DNA of 64,000 nucleotides from AV40 sp035568175. GTDB taxonomy: Bacteria; Verrucomicrobiota; Verrucomicrobiia; Chthoniobacterales; UBA10450. Position 1 is the stretch's first letter; each line of letters starts with the position of its first letter. The translations under genes were made by a program, and so were the position numbers. The DNA is taken from the NCBI GenBank assembly GCA_035568175.1, contig DATMON010000011.1:71607-135606 (forward strand), given 5' to 3'. Below, one piece after another: positions 48,066 through 56,321 of the stretch. The notes beneath the pieces were generated by a model. It worked only from the letters and a program-made list of their open reading frames with translations, made no database searches and had not been told where the DNA came from.

Positions 48066-49069
48066 TGGCTGATTCAACCGAGTTAATCTCCGTCTCCGCG
48101 GTGGTCCCAACGCGCGACCGCTTCCTGGCGCTGCAAAAAACTCTGGAGAGTCTCGCAGGGCAATCTACTCAGCCGTTGGAAATCATCGTGATCGATGCTT
48201 CGAAAGATTCCGAAACGAAGCTGCTCTGCAAACGCGGGATTCCTGGCCTGCAATCGCAAATAAAATGGGCGGCGGCGGAGGTTCCCGGCGCGGCGGCACA
48301 GCGAAATCAAGGGGCCGCCTTGGCGGCCCAATCATTCATTTGGTTTTTCGACGACGATATCGTGTTCGAACCGCAGTGTGTCGAGCGCTTGTGGTATGCA
48401 TTGCAATCCGATCCGCAGCTTGGCGGAGTCAACGCGATGATAACGAATCAGAATTACGGGAAGCCGGGCGCGATTAGCCGATTTATGTTTCGCGTAATGA
48501 ATGGTAAACGGGAGCCGACCTATGCCGGCCGCGTCATCGGTCCAGCCATCAATCTGTTGCCGGAAGATCGAGAGGATCTGCCGGAAGTTGTTCCGGTGGA
48601 GTGGTTGAACACAACCTGCACGATTTATCGGCGAGAAGCTTTGCCTGATCCACCGTTTCGCGCGGAGTTTACCGGCTACTCTTTGATGGAAGACCTGGCC
48701 CTTTCGCTTGAAGTCGCGAGAAACTGGAAGCTGGCCAACGCGCGGACCGCACGCATCGTTCACGAGAGTCAGCCGGCCGATTACAAATCGGACGAGTGTT
48801 CCAGAAGTTGCATGGAGCTGGTCAACCGCCACTTCATCATGACCCGGATCATGGGGCGACGCGGCCTGGTCGATTATGCCAAGCTCCTCCTGTGGGAGTT
48901 GTTCTCGATCGCCTCGGCAGGGGCGGACCATAGCCGGCGCAAAATGTTGCTCTATATATTAAGAGGGAAATGGCGCGCAGTGAGACAAATTGCCTCGGGG
49001 GGCGGAAGCCAAGCGCCAAGAGCTAAGAGCAGGGAGCAGGGAGCGGGGAGCAAAGGGCGGAGAGCGTGA
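48065..49069 (+). CDS. glycosyltransferase family 2 protein
   Basis: 334 aa from the ATG at 48065. The GT-A fold shows as ISVSAVVPTRDRFLALQKTL (donor entry), IIVIDASKDSETK, AAQRNQGAALAAQSFIWFFDDDI (the DDD metal site) and VPVEWLNTTCTIYRREALPD then FTGYSLMEDLALSLEVARN. The C-terminal 20 residues (QAPRAKSREQGAGSKGRRA) are encoded by the GGAGCAA-type repeat island, replacing the natural end. Co-translated with vapC upstream. Confidence 0.88.
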   Translation: MADSTELISVSAVVPTRDRFLALQKTLESLAGQSTQPLEIIVIDASKDSETKLLCKRGIPGLQSQIKWAAAEVPGAAAQRNQGAALAAQSFIWFFDDDIVFEPQCVERLWYALQSDPQLGGVNAMITNQNYGKPGAISRFMFRVMNGKREPTYAGRVIGPAINLLPEDREDLPEVVPVEWLNTTCTIYRREALPDPPFRAEFTGYSLMEDLALSLEVARNWKLANARTARIVHESQPADYKSDECSRSCMELVNRHFIMTRIMGRRGLVDYAKLLLWELFSIASAGADHSRRKMLLYILRGKWRAVRQIASGGGSQAPRAKSREQGAGSKGRRA

Positions 49070-49103
49070 GCGACCCTTGCCGCTTACCGCTTCGCCCTTA
49101 GCA
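49008..49103. repeat. GGAGCAA-type repeat island with inverted end
   Basis: AGAGCTAAGAGCAGGGAGCA and GGGAGCGGGGAGCAAAGGGC run in one orientation. CCTTGCCGCTTACCGCTTCG and CCCTTAGC follow in the complementary orientation. It covers the 3' end of one glycosyltransferase gene and ends about 30 bases before the next ATG. It looks like an inverted pair without a gene between the arms. Confidence 0.75.
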
Positions 49104-49134
49104 GATTTTGCCGAGGTCTGTTATTCTTCAGAAG

Positions 49135-50052
49135 ATGCCGCCGAAAGTTGTTCTCGGAATTGTGACCCGCGACCGCGCGGCGATTTTGCCAAAAGCGATC
49201 GATTCTGCGCTGGCCCAGAACTGTTCCAACTGCGGTATCTGCGTGCTCGACGACGGTTCGACCGACGATACCAGCGCCTTGGTCCGGCAATATCCGCAGG
49301 TCACATTGATTAGCTGGCCGCGCTCGCAAGGCTACGTCGCCGCCCGCAACTACCTGATGCGAAACCTGGCCGCGGATTACTTCGTTAGTCTGGATGATGA
49401 CGCGCGGTTTCTGAAGGGCGACGAAATCGCGGCCGGAGTAAATTATTTAGAGAGCCGGCCCGACGTCGCGATTGTCGCCTTCGATGTTCTGTCGCCGGAT
49501 CAGCGAACACCGCGGCGTCGAACTGAGCCCCGGCCCACTCCGACATTCATTGGCTGCGGACATATCGCGCGACTTACCGCAATCAAGAAAATCGGCGGGT
49601 ACGCGACTGCTCCCGGCGGATACGGCGGCGAGGAGAAAGATTTATCGCTTCGCCTGATGGACGCCGGCTACGGAGTCATGTTGATGCCCGGCGTGCACGT
49701 CTGGCACGAGAAGACGACGGTCGCACGCGATTTAGTCGAACAACATCGCTCGGGGGTGTGCAATGATTTTGGCATGACTCTGCGCCGCACACCGCTCGCT
49801 GTGCTGCCGCTCGCTTTGCTGGCGAAGCTTTACCGGCATTTTCGGTTCGCCCGCACGCACAACTTGGAGCGACCGTTTTGGGACGGCCTGCAATTATTTC
49901 TCCAGTCGATCCCGGAATTGTGGCAATCTCGGAAACCGGTCCGCTTCGCAACGCTGCAAAAATATTTGAAGTTGAGCAAGGAGCAGGGAGCTCGCCACGG
50001 CGAGTTCGTCCTTCGGCGAACAGGGAGCGGGGAGGCGCGAAAACCCTCCTGA
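49135..50052 (+). CDS. glycosyltransferase family 2 protein
   Basis: 305 aa from the ATG at 49135 (VVLGIVTRDRAAILPKAIDS). GT-A motifs: GICVLDDGSTDDTSALVRQY, YFVSLDDDARFLKGD (metal-binding DDD), GYATAPGGYGGEEKDLSLRL (acceptor/catalytic ED region), and VHVWHEKTT. The final about 27 residues (KLSKEQGARHGEFVLRRTGS and on) derive from the repeat island at 49974-50083. Adds one sugar to the growing unit; donor unknown. Confidence 0.88.
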   Translation: MPPKVVLGIVTRDRAAILPKAIDSALAQNCSNCGICVLDDGSTDDTSALVRQYPQVTLISWPRSQGYVAARNYLMRNLAADYFVSLDDDARFLKGDEIAAGVNYLESRPDVAIVAFDVLSPDQRTPRRRTEPRPTPTFIGCGHIARLTAIKKIGGYATAPGGYGGEEKDLSLRLMDAGYGVMLMPGVHVWHEKTTVARDLVEQHRSGVCNDFGMTLRRTPLAVLPLALLAKLYRHFRFARTHNLERPFWDGLQLFLQSIPELWQSRKPVRFATLQKYLKLSKEQGARHGEFVLRRTGSGEARKPS

Positions 50053-50083
50053 TCTGTGTTATCCGCGTAATCCGTGGTTTCTG
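49974..50083. repeat. GGAGCAA- plus ATCCGCGTAATCC-type repeat island
   Basis: GAGCAAGGAGCAGGGAGC is followed by CAGGGAGCGGGGAGG, and then TTATCCGCGTAATCCGTGGT of the other family. Two different repeat families are joined in one island at the 3' end of a glycosyltransferase gene. Confidence 0.7.
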
Positions 50084-50166
50084 GCTCTGCTAGATTTTTC
50101 GGTGTGGTGTGGGATCACCAGATTTGTGCCGTCGCTTGTAGTAGTTAAATAATCAGCGTCCTGTAA

Positions 50167-50712
50167 ATGAACCTCGAAGTGATTCTTCTACGAATGCCGC
50201 GCGGCCTGCTCAGCCGGTTCCGGATATTTTTCTATCGGATGCTCGGAATGAGGATCGGACACGGCAACCGGATCGAAGGGAAGGGGAGATGCCGGCGGTT
50301 GCCACAGATCAGCATCGGCAATTACAATGCTTTCACCCAGGGCTGCTGGCTTTGGCCGATCGACGCGCCTTTTGACGGAACGCGAATCAAAATTGGCAAC
50401 GGCAATTATTTTAACCGCAATCTGATGATCGATGCCTGCGGCCAGGTTGAAATCGGTGACGGCAACATGTTTGGCCCCGATGTCTATATCGCCGATTCGA
50501 ACCACACCTTTGGCGGCGGAGTCGCGCCGCACAAGCTTCCGATGGACGTCGGCAAGGTGAAGATCGGAAACAACTGCTGGATCGGCGCTCACGCAGTCAT
50601 TCTGAAAGATGTCGATCTTGGCGATGGTTGTGTCGTTGGAGCCGGCGCGGTCGTCACAAAAAGTTTTTCAGCCGGCTCGGTCATCGCCGGCGTGCCCGCG
50701 AAATTGTTGTAG
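50167..50712 (+). CDS. hexapeptide-repeat acyltransferase (LbH fold)
   Basis: 181 aa. Left-handed beta-helix with hexapeptide repeats over residues about 35-165 (ISIGNYN, IKIGNGNYFNRN, VEIGDGNMFGPDV). The catalytic region IADSNHTFGG supplies the histidine, and the end VKIGNNCWIGAHAVILKDVD then VIAGVPAKLL is typical of WcaF/NodL-type O-acetyltransferases using acetyl-CoA. It likely acetylates a sugar of the glycan. Repeat islands lie on both sides. Confidence 0.9.
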   Translation: MNLEVILLRMPRGLLSRFRIFFYRMLGMRIGHGNRIEGKGRCRRLPQISIGNYNAFTQGCWLWPIDAPFDGTRIKIGNGNYFNRNLMIDACGQVEIGDGNMFGPDVYIADSNHTFGGGVAPHKLPMDVGKVKIGNNCWIGAHAVILKDVDLGDGCVVGAGAVVTKSFSAGSVIAGVPAKLL

Positions 50713-50731
50713 CCGGATTTGACTGCAACAA

Positions 50732-50878
50732 ATCAACCACGGATGCCGCTGATATGAACATAGGTCAGAATCTGCTTCTGTGATTCGTGTCATCCGTGTA
50801 ATCCGGAGTTCTGAGTCTGAATACGAAACGAAACCCGAACCAATCTGCGATATCCGTGTAATCAGTGGTTCTAATCTC
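50732..50878. repeat. ATCCGTGTAATCC-type repeat island
   Basis: AACCACGGATGCCGCTGATA at the left and GTGTCATCCGTGTAATCCGG plus GATATCCGTGTAATCAGTGG at the right form an inverted arrangement of the same repeat family as 35200-35590. It fills the gap before a glycosyltransferase gene that has a TTG start. Confidence 0.7.
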
Positions 50879-50886
50879 CTAACTGC

Positions 50887-52098
50887 TTGAAAGCTCTGCT
50901 CGCACATCCGGGGACGCAGTATTCGGGGCAGTTAGCCAGACAACTGCACCGTCACGATTGTCTACTACGCTTTTGGACCAGCTTTGGGTTGGTCGAGAAC
51001 GGCCTGATTGACCGGGCAATTCGCGGGGCGATGCCGACTCCGCCCGATTGGTTGGGGCACCGAACTGTGACCGGTGTTCCCATCGACAAGATTCGAACGA
51101 TCCCGTGGCTCGAATTCGCCGCCCTGTTGCGCCTGCGTCTCGGAGGAGAGCCACAGGTTGTCATGCATTGGCGCAACGAACGATTTCAGCGTGCGATTGC
51201 GCAAGCTGACATCGAAGAAAGCGACGCCGTGATCGGCTTCGACACCTCAGCGAACATCCTGGCCGATCGTGCGGCTGGCCTCGGTCGTCCACTCATCCTC
51301 GATCAAACGATCGCACATCCCCGATCAAAGCACCGCGTCTATGAAGCGATCAAAGCACAATATCCTGATTGGGCAGATGATCTCGACATTCGTCCGGACA
51401 CAATCGGTGCAGCGGAAGAGTCCGAGCATCGAAAGGCCGCAAAAATTGTTGTCGCGAGCTCCTTCACCAAACGAACGCTGGTCGAGAACGGCATAGCGGA
51501 GAACAAAATCATCCTCAATCCGTATGGCGTCGATTTAAAACGGTTCTCGATCCGGCATCAGGAAAGCCGCATTAGACCATTTCGATTTTTGTTTGCCGGA
51601 TTGGTCTGTGCGAGGAAGGGAATTCCACTCTTGCTGCAAGCGTGGCAACGATTGAAACGCAGCGATGCCGAATTGTGCATTGTCGGTCCGCTAACACCAA
51701 CGGCTGCGGCAAAATGTCGAAGCGACGGCAACGTCAATGTCCTTGGAAAGCTGCCCCATACAAGCGTCGCGTCGATGATGTCGGAAAGCGATGTCTTTGT
51801 GTTTCCGAGTTATTTCGAGGGGTTCGGTCTCGTCTTATTGGAAGCAATGGCTGCCGGGTTGCCCGTAATAACCACGACGGCAACAGCGGCGCCGGATATT
51901 ATCACGGACGGTAGTGACGGTTTTATCATTAAGTCCGGAGACGCGGATGCGCTCGCAACCAAAATGGAATTCTGTCTCGGAAATCGCGAACGGGTCGCGG
52001 AGATGGGATTAGGCGCGCGAGCCAAGGCAGAACGATTCAGCTGGGATGCTTACGGCGATCGCTGGACTAAAATCCTGCAAGAAATTAACCGCGGATGA
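50887..52098 (+). CDS. glycosyltransferase family 4 protein
   Basis: 403 aa. The only start in frame after the last stop is TTG at 50887 (reading KALLAHPGTQYSGQLARQL), nine bases after the repeat island. GT-B features: PYGVDLKRFSIRHQ linker, FRFLFAGLVCARKGIPLLLQ donor-side motif, ELCIVGPLTP, and the retaining GT4 signature VFVFPSYFEGFGLVLLEAMA then AGLPVITT. The insertion of repeats upstream may have removed an original ATG. Donor sugar unknown. Confidence 0.88.
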   Translation: MKALLAHPGTQYSGQLARQLHRHDCLLRFWTSFGLVENGLIDRAIRGAMPTPPDWLGHRTVTGVPIDKIRTIPWLEFAALLRLRLGGEPQVVMHWRNERFQRAIAQADIEESDAVIGFDTSANILADRAAGLGRPLILDQTIAHPRSKHRVYEAIKAQYPDWADDLDIRPDTIGAAEESEHRKAAKIVVASSFTKRTLVENGIAENKIILNPYGVDLKRFSIRHQESRIRPFRFLFAGLVCARKGIPLLLQAWQRLKRSDAELCIVGPLTPTAAAKCRSDGNVNVLGKLPHTSVASMMSESDVFVFPSYFEGFGLVLLEAMAAGLPVITTTATAAPDIITDGSDGFIIKSGDADALATKMEFCLGNRERVAEMGLGARAKAERFSWDAYGDRWTKILQEINRG

Positions 52099-52168
52099 CA
52101 CGGATATCGCGAATAAAAAACCAGGACAACCTCTCTCTGATTTGTGTCAATCGTGGTTAAGAAATCAT
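52085..52168. repeat. small ATCCGCGGTT-type inverted repeat island
   Basis: AACCGCGGATGACACGGATA overlaps the stop of the upstream gene. TTTGTGTCAATCGTGGTTAA follows in complementary orientation, 12 bases before the next gene. Same family as 50732-50878. Confidence 0.65.
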
Positions 52169-52179
52169 AGCTTCGCTCG

Positions 52180-53430
52180 ATGCTCGCGATTCTCACGACT
52201 CATCCAATTCAATATCAGGTGCCGCTTTGGCAGGCGCTGGCGAAGGATGGACGCGTGCCGTTTGAAGTCTGGTATCTGACCCTGCACGGCACCCAGCCGA
52301 GTCACGACCGCGAGTTTGGAAAAGAGTTTGCCTGGGACCTGGAAATGTTGTCCGGCTATCCGCATCGATTTCTGGACGTTGCTTCCGGAGCAACGCCGTC
52401 CTCGTTTTGGAAATGCCGGCTGAAAGAGAAATTGCGCGATCGAATTCGTAAATCCGGGACGCGCGCCTTGTGGATCCAGGGTTGGCAGGTCGCGGCCTAT
52501 TGGCAGGCGGCCTGGGAAGCAAAAGCTGCCGGAGTCGAAGTTTGGTTGCGCGGCGAGAGCAACGATCTCGCGCCAACACCGTGGTGGAAATCGCCGGTCA
52601 AACACATTGCGTTGGGGCGTCTATTCGACAGAATCGATCGCTTCCTTTACATCGGGTCGGCCAATCGGCGGCTGTATCAGAAGTTCGCAGTTCCAAACGA
52701 AAAGCTTTTTCCCGCGCCCTACGCAGTGGACAATCAGAGGTTCGCTGAGCAAGCCGAAGCCCTCAGAGGTCAGAGGTCAGTGGTCCGTGGTCAGTGGTCT
52801 ATTCCCAATGATGCGTTTTGTGTTTTGTTCTGTGGAAAATTCATCCCGAAGAAGCGGCCGATGGATCTGATCGCAGCCGTCCGGCTGCTCGGCAAGGAGC
52901 GGGGAGCAGGGTGCGGGGAGCAAGCGAAGATTCACCTTCTTTTTGCGGGTTCGGGAGAACTCGGCGATGCATTGCGCTCGAGGTGCGATGTCGTCTTCGA
53001 CGCCGACGCGCATCAGAGATCAGAGGACAGAGAACAGACGTCAGTGGCTAGCTCCCAGCTCCCTGCTCCCGGCTTCAGAAACCCTTCGGCTTCGTTCGCT
53101 GGCTTTCTGAATCAGACCGAAATCTCAAAAGCCTACGACGCCGCGGATGTTTTAGTTTTGCCAAGCGACTATCACGAAACCTGGGGCCTCGTAGTCAACG
53201 AAGCGATGGCGAGCGGCCTCCCGTGCATCGTCAGCGATCAATGCGGCTGCGCGGAAGATCTTGGCAAGATTTCATCAAACGCGATCTACGAATGCGGTAA
53301 CATAAAATCATTGGCGACAGAACTAACAACGTTTGCGAAGCATGGGAAACGAGAAGTCTTTGCACGCGACCTCCAATATTATTCGTTCGACGAGACCGTG
53401 AAAACAGTTGCCGATATTTGGTCGCGTTAA
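52180..53430 (+). CDS. glycosyltransferase family 4 protein with three in-frame repeat insertions
   Basis: 416 aa. GT-B layout: MLAILTTHPIQYQVPLWQAL at the start, LWIQGWQVAAYWQAAWEAKA, APYAVDNQRF linker, FCVLFCGKFIPKKRPMDLI donor motif, and VLVLPSDYHETWGLVVNEAM then ASGLPCIVSDQCGCAEDL (GT4 signature). Three segments do not belong to the family: EALRGQRSVVRGQWS (about 190-205), GKERGAGCGEQAK (about 238-250) and HQRSEDREQTSVASSQLPAP (about 280-305). All three are encoded by GGTCAGA- or GGAGCAA-type repeats and fall in loops between core strands. The frame is kept each time, so the enzyme may still work. Confidence 0.88.
   Translation: MLAILTTHPIQYQVPLWQALAKDGRVPFEVWYLTLHGTQPSHDREFGKEFAWDLEMLSGYPHRFLDVASGATPSSFWKCRLKEKLRDRIRKSGTRALWIQGWQVAAYWQAAWEAKAAGVEVWLRGESNDLAPTPWWKSPVKHIALGRLFDRIDRFLYIGSANRRLYQKFAVPNEKLFPAPYAVDNQRFAEQAEALRGQRSVVRGQWSIPNDAFCVLFCGKFIPKKRPMDLIAAVRLLGKERGAGCGEQAKIHLLFAGSGELGDALRSRCDVVFDADAHQRSEDREQTSVASSQLPAPGFRNPSASFAGFLNQTEISKAYDAADVLVLPSDYHETWGLVVNEAMASGLPCIVSDQCGCAEDLGKISSNAIYECGNIKSLATELTTFAKHGKREVFARDLQYYSFDETVKTVADIWSR
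52763..52800. repeat. in-frame GGTCAGA-type tract 1 in a glycosyltransferase gene
   Basis: CAGAGGTCAGAGGTCAGTGG then TCCGTGGTCAGTGGTCT: about five 7-8 base units, the same family that brackets the four-helix-bundle gene at 6762-7163. Confidence 0.75.
52891..52928. repeat. in-frame GGAGCAA-type tract 2 in the same gene
   Basis: GGCAAGGAGCGGGGAGCAGG then GTGCGGGGAGCAAGC, encoding KERGAGCGEQA. The unit matches the islands at 49008, 58862 and 63897. Confidence 0.7.
53011..53075. repeat. in-frame mixed tract 3 in the same gene
   Basis: CATCAGAGATCAGAGGACAG and CAGACGTCAGTGGC (GGTCAGA family), followed by CTCCCAGCTCCCTGCTCCC (GGAGCAA family, complementary strand). Two repeat families are joined inside one coding sequence. 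Confidence 0.7.
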
Positions 53431-53433
53431 GCC

Positions 53434-54294
53434 ATGCGCATCCATGCGATAGTCCTGGCGCTTAACGAAGAGATATTCATCGAGAATCAGCTCAAAACGC
53501 TCTATCCGTTCTGTTCCGGAATCAGCGTTCTGACCCAACACGATCGCGATTGGTACGGAAAACAAGTGAAGCCGGATCGCACCGTTGAATTGGTTTCCAA
53601 TTTCCCTGATCCAGAGGGAAAGATTCATCTCATTTTGCGAAGATGGCGAGACCAAGCGGCAGCGTTGAATTCGGAAATGGGAGCGCTTTCCTGCCGACCA
53701 GCGCGACGAGTCCAAAGCCACGGCACGCCGCAACAGGAAATCCAACGATTTCATTCCATGCCCGACTACTTCTGGATCGTCGATGCCGATGAGATTTACG
53801 ATCCGGCTACAATCCCAGCTTTGCTCGAGCTTCTGGAAAAACGGCGTCCACGAGGGATGCGCGTTCACGGCTACAACTATCTCAGGACGTGGAACCGGCG
53901 GGTTCCGATGGAAGCGGTGCCATTCTGCCAGTTTGGGTTCGTTCGTCCCGGCGTTACCTTCACTTCGATTCGCCAGGTCACATGGAACGAGTCGCGGCTA
54001 CAAAAACTGCTTCGGTTCCTGCGGTTGCCCGACTTCTCTGCCCGCATTTTCGGTTTCATCGAATGTCCGAAAAGTGTGGCGGTGTTTCATCACGGGTCCT
54101 GGCTAGGGAACACTGACCGGTTGCGGGCGAAGGCCGCCAAGTCAGCGCACACCTGGATAGATCGGGACGATTACGCGGACTCGCTCGAGAAGTTTCCTTT
54201 CGAGTTTGTTCCCACTTCAGCTCTTCCATCGTCGATCCGGAACGCAGAATGGCCTGATGGATATCTCGAAGCGAATTCCAATGATCGACGCTAA
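53434..54294 (+). CDS. GT2-like glycosyltransferase
   Basis: 286 aa, starting three bases after the upstream stop. The N-terminus MRIHAIVLALNEEIFIENQL resembles GT-A enzymes. YFWIVDADEIYDPATIPALL supplies the acidic metal-binding motif (DADE), and FHHGSWLGNTDRLRAKAAK lies late in the sequence. No membrane helices. The middle differs from standard GT2 proteins, so donor and acceptor cannot be predicted. It overlaps the start of the next methyltransferase gene. Confidence 0.75.
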   Translation: MRIHAIVLALNEEIFIENQLKTLYPFCSGISVLTQHDRDWYGKQVKPDRTVELVSNFPDPEGKIHLILRRWRDQAAALNSEMGALSCRPARRVQSHGTPQQEIQRFHSMPDYFWIVDADEIYDPATIPALLELLEKRRPRGMRVHGYNYLRTWNRRVPMEAVPFCQFGFVRPGVTFTSIRQVTWNESRLQKLLRFLRLPDFSARIFGFIECPKSVAVFHHGSWLGNTDRLRAKAAKSAHTWIDRDDYADSLEKFPFEFVPTSALPSSIRNAEWPDGYLEANSNDRR

Positions 54295-55054
54295 GGCTCT
54301 TCTCGGTCGTCTTGAATCTAGTGCTCTACTGTTTTCCGCAGTGCATCGATATGGCGGCGGAGCCGACACAAGTCGGAGGGTATTCGTCAACCTCGTTCAC
54401 GCTGGCGCTGTCGTGATCGAAATCGGCGCGAACCAGGGAATCTATACGGCCCTGTTCTCGCGTCTGGTTGGAAGAACGGGACAAGTTCACGCGTTCGAGC
54501 CGGTAAGTAGCAGTTTCGAACGGCTTCTTGCGCGAGTGCATTCACTGGGCGCAACGAACATTTCGGCATGCCAAATGGCTGTTGCGGATGGGTCGGTGAG
54601 CGAGCGGGAAATAATCATACCCGGCGCGGACTCTGAACAAGCCTCGCTGGTCCGTCATACTGCCGCTTCGTGGGCGAGCTCCACCCAAACTCGGAGCGAA
54701 CTGGTCCAGGTCACATCTCTGGATGCATATTTGAGGAAGCACGACATTTCGCACGTCGACTTCGTTAAACTCGACGTTGAGGGCGCCGAATTGTCTGTTC
54801 TACAGAGCGGCCGCGAGTGCTTCACCCGACAGAAACCCGTCTTACATCTGGAGATAGAATCCGAGTGGCTGCACGATTTCGGAGCAACCGCCCACGATTT
54901 ATTTCAGCTACTGCGGTCTTATGGCTACAAGCTTGCCTACAGGGTCGATGCCAAACGTTTAAAGGGATTCTGCAGAATTGCCGAATCCGAATATTCAGCC
55001 CTGCTCAGCAAGCGGGTGTCCGGTGACTTTCTCTTTTCCGTGTGGCCGTTGTAG
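54257..55054 (+). CDS. FkbM-family methyltransferase 3
   Basis: 265 aa from the ATG at 54257 (an alternative ATG at 54281 reduces the overlap with the upstream gene). Motif I is AVVIEIGANQGIYTALFSRL, then GQVHAFEPVSSSFERLLARV. The FkbM signature HVDFVKLDVEGAELSVLQSG lies about 170 residues in. A sugar O-methyltransferase role is inferred from family and locus. Overlap with the previous coding sequence implies coupling. Confidence 0.85.
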   Translation: MDISKRIPMIDAKALLGRLESSALLFSAVHRYGGGADTSRRVFVNLVHAGAVVIEIGANQGIYTALFSRLVGRTGQVHAFEPVSSSFERLLARVHSLGATNISACQMAVADGSVSEREIIIPGADSEQASLVRHTAASWASSTQTRSELVQVTSLDAYLRKHDISHVDFVKLDVEGAELSVLQSGRECFTRQKPVLHLEIESEWLHDFGATAHDLFQLLRSYGYKLAYRVDAKRLKGFCRIAESEYSALLSKRVSGDFLFSVWPL

Positions 55055-55089
55055 GGTGGGAAAACTCGATTGGCGCTGGAAACTACCAA

Positions 55090-56307
55090 ATGCCTAACAT
55101 TGGGAAACAGTCGCCAACGGCGAGGGAGCAGACGATCGGGACTGTTGGCGTCCAACCTTTCCGAATTTTAGCGATTGTTCCAGGCGCTTTTTGCTTTGGA
55201 CTTCAGAATATCACTCTTGCGCTCTTCGAAAGAATTTCGAAAGAAGTTCCCAGTCACTTTCTCGTCACGAAATGGAACGACGGCGAGTTCCCGGGTCGCT
55301 TGCGGAGACTCGACATCCCATTCACGGAAACATGGCTGGGCATGTTCTCGCGCAAGCTCGATTGGTGCAATTTAAGAATGACGATCGAATGTTTGATCAA
55401 ACTGCCGTCGGCTTACGTTGTGCTCGCGCGCCTTATTCGCCGGTTTCAACCGACGTGCATCTTTCTGGCAAATCATCACGAAGCGATCCTGCTTTGGCCG
55501 ATGTTATTGTTCCTGAGAAAGAAAGTGGTGTGTCATCTGCACGACGCTCCGCCGGCGATTCCGTTTCAGAAAGCAAGTTATCGGATCTGGCGAACGGGAA
55601 TTGGCCGCTTCATCTTTATTTCCCAGAGCGCACGCGCGCGGATGGCTGAGCTCGGTCCAATTCATCAGAATGACGCTGTGATCTGGAATGGGGTTGAGAT
55701 ACGAGACCTGATCGTGCCGCGAAAACGGACAAATCGGTTTTCCACAACGTTCGGATGGCCAGCGGACTCTCTGATCGTCGGGATGACCGGGCAGATGACG
55801 CCAACAAAAGGACACGAGGATTTTATCGCCGCCGCCGCTTTAGTCGCGCGCGCGAATCCCAGGGCAAGATTTGTGATTGGCGGCAAATCGATCGAGCCAT
55901 TTTTTTCTACCCTTCGGGCACAGATTGCGGCCGAAGGTTTGCCAGGCGTTATAGAATTTTCAGGCTGGGCCGAGAGCGCGTCGGATTTCTTCGATGGAAT
56001 CGATCTATTTGTTCTGGCTTCGCGCCATGATGAAGGGTTTGGACTCGTTCTTGCTGAAGCTGGAGAAAGAAGCCTGGCCTCGGTCGCAACTCGCAGCGGC
56101 GGCGCAATCGAAATAATTGTCGATGGAGAAACCGGAATTTTGGTGAAAAAGACAAATCCTGACGAAATGGCCTCGGCAATTCTAAAACTGCTTGAGGACG
56201 AGCAGCTCCGGCAAGAGACGGGTGGACGGGCCCGCGCCCGGGTGATAGAATTCTTCAACTTGGATCGCCAGGCCGGGAAAATTAAAGCGTTTCTCGCCGG
56301 CATCTAG
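55090..56307 (+). CDS. glycosyltransferase family 4 protein
   Basis: 405 aa from the ATG at 55090; an upstream GTG at 55042 overlaps the preceding gene. Features: FRILAIVPGAFCFGLQNITL, VICHLHDAPPAIPF-like receptor loop (VVCHLHDAPPAIPFQKAS), ITWNGVEIR-type hinge (AVIWNGVEIRD), IVGMTGQMTPTKGHEDFIAA, and the retaining signature LFVLASRHDEGFGLVLAEAG. Adds a sugar to the polyprenyl-linked unit; donor unknown. Followed after 14 bases by the putative polymerase. Confidence 0.88.
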   Translation: MPNIGKQSPTAREQTIGTVGVQPFRILAIVPGAFCFGLQNITLALFERISKEVPSHFLVTKWNDGEFPGRLRRLDIPFTETWLGMFSRKLDWCNLRMTIECLIKLPSAYVVLARLIRRFQPTCIFLANHHEAILLWPMLLFLRKKVVCHLHDAPPAIPFQKASYRIWRTGIGRFIFISQSARARMAELGPIHQNDAVIWNGVEIRDLIVPRKRTNRFSTTFGWPADSLIVGMTGQMTPTKGHEDFIAAAALVARANPRARFVIGGKSIEPFFSTLRAQIAAEGLPGVIEFSGWAESASDFFDGIDLFVLASRHDEGFGLVLAEAGERSLASVATRSGGAIEIIVDGETGILVKKTNPDEMASAILKLLEDEQLRQETGGRARARVIEFFNLDRQAGKIKAFLAGI

Positions 56308-56321
56308 AAACCGCTTCGAAC

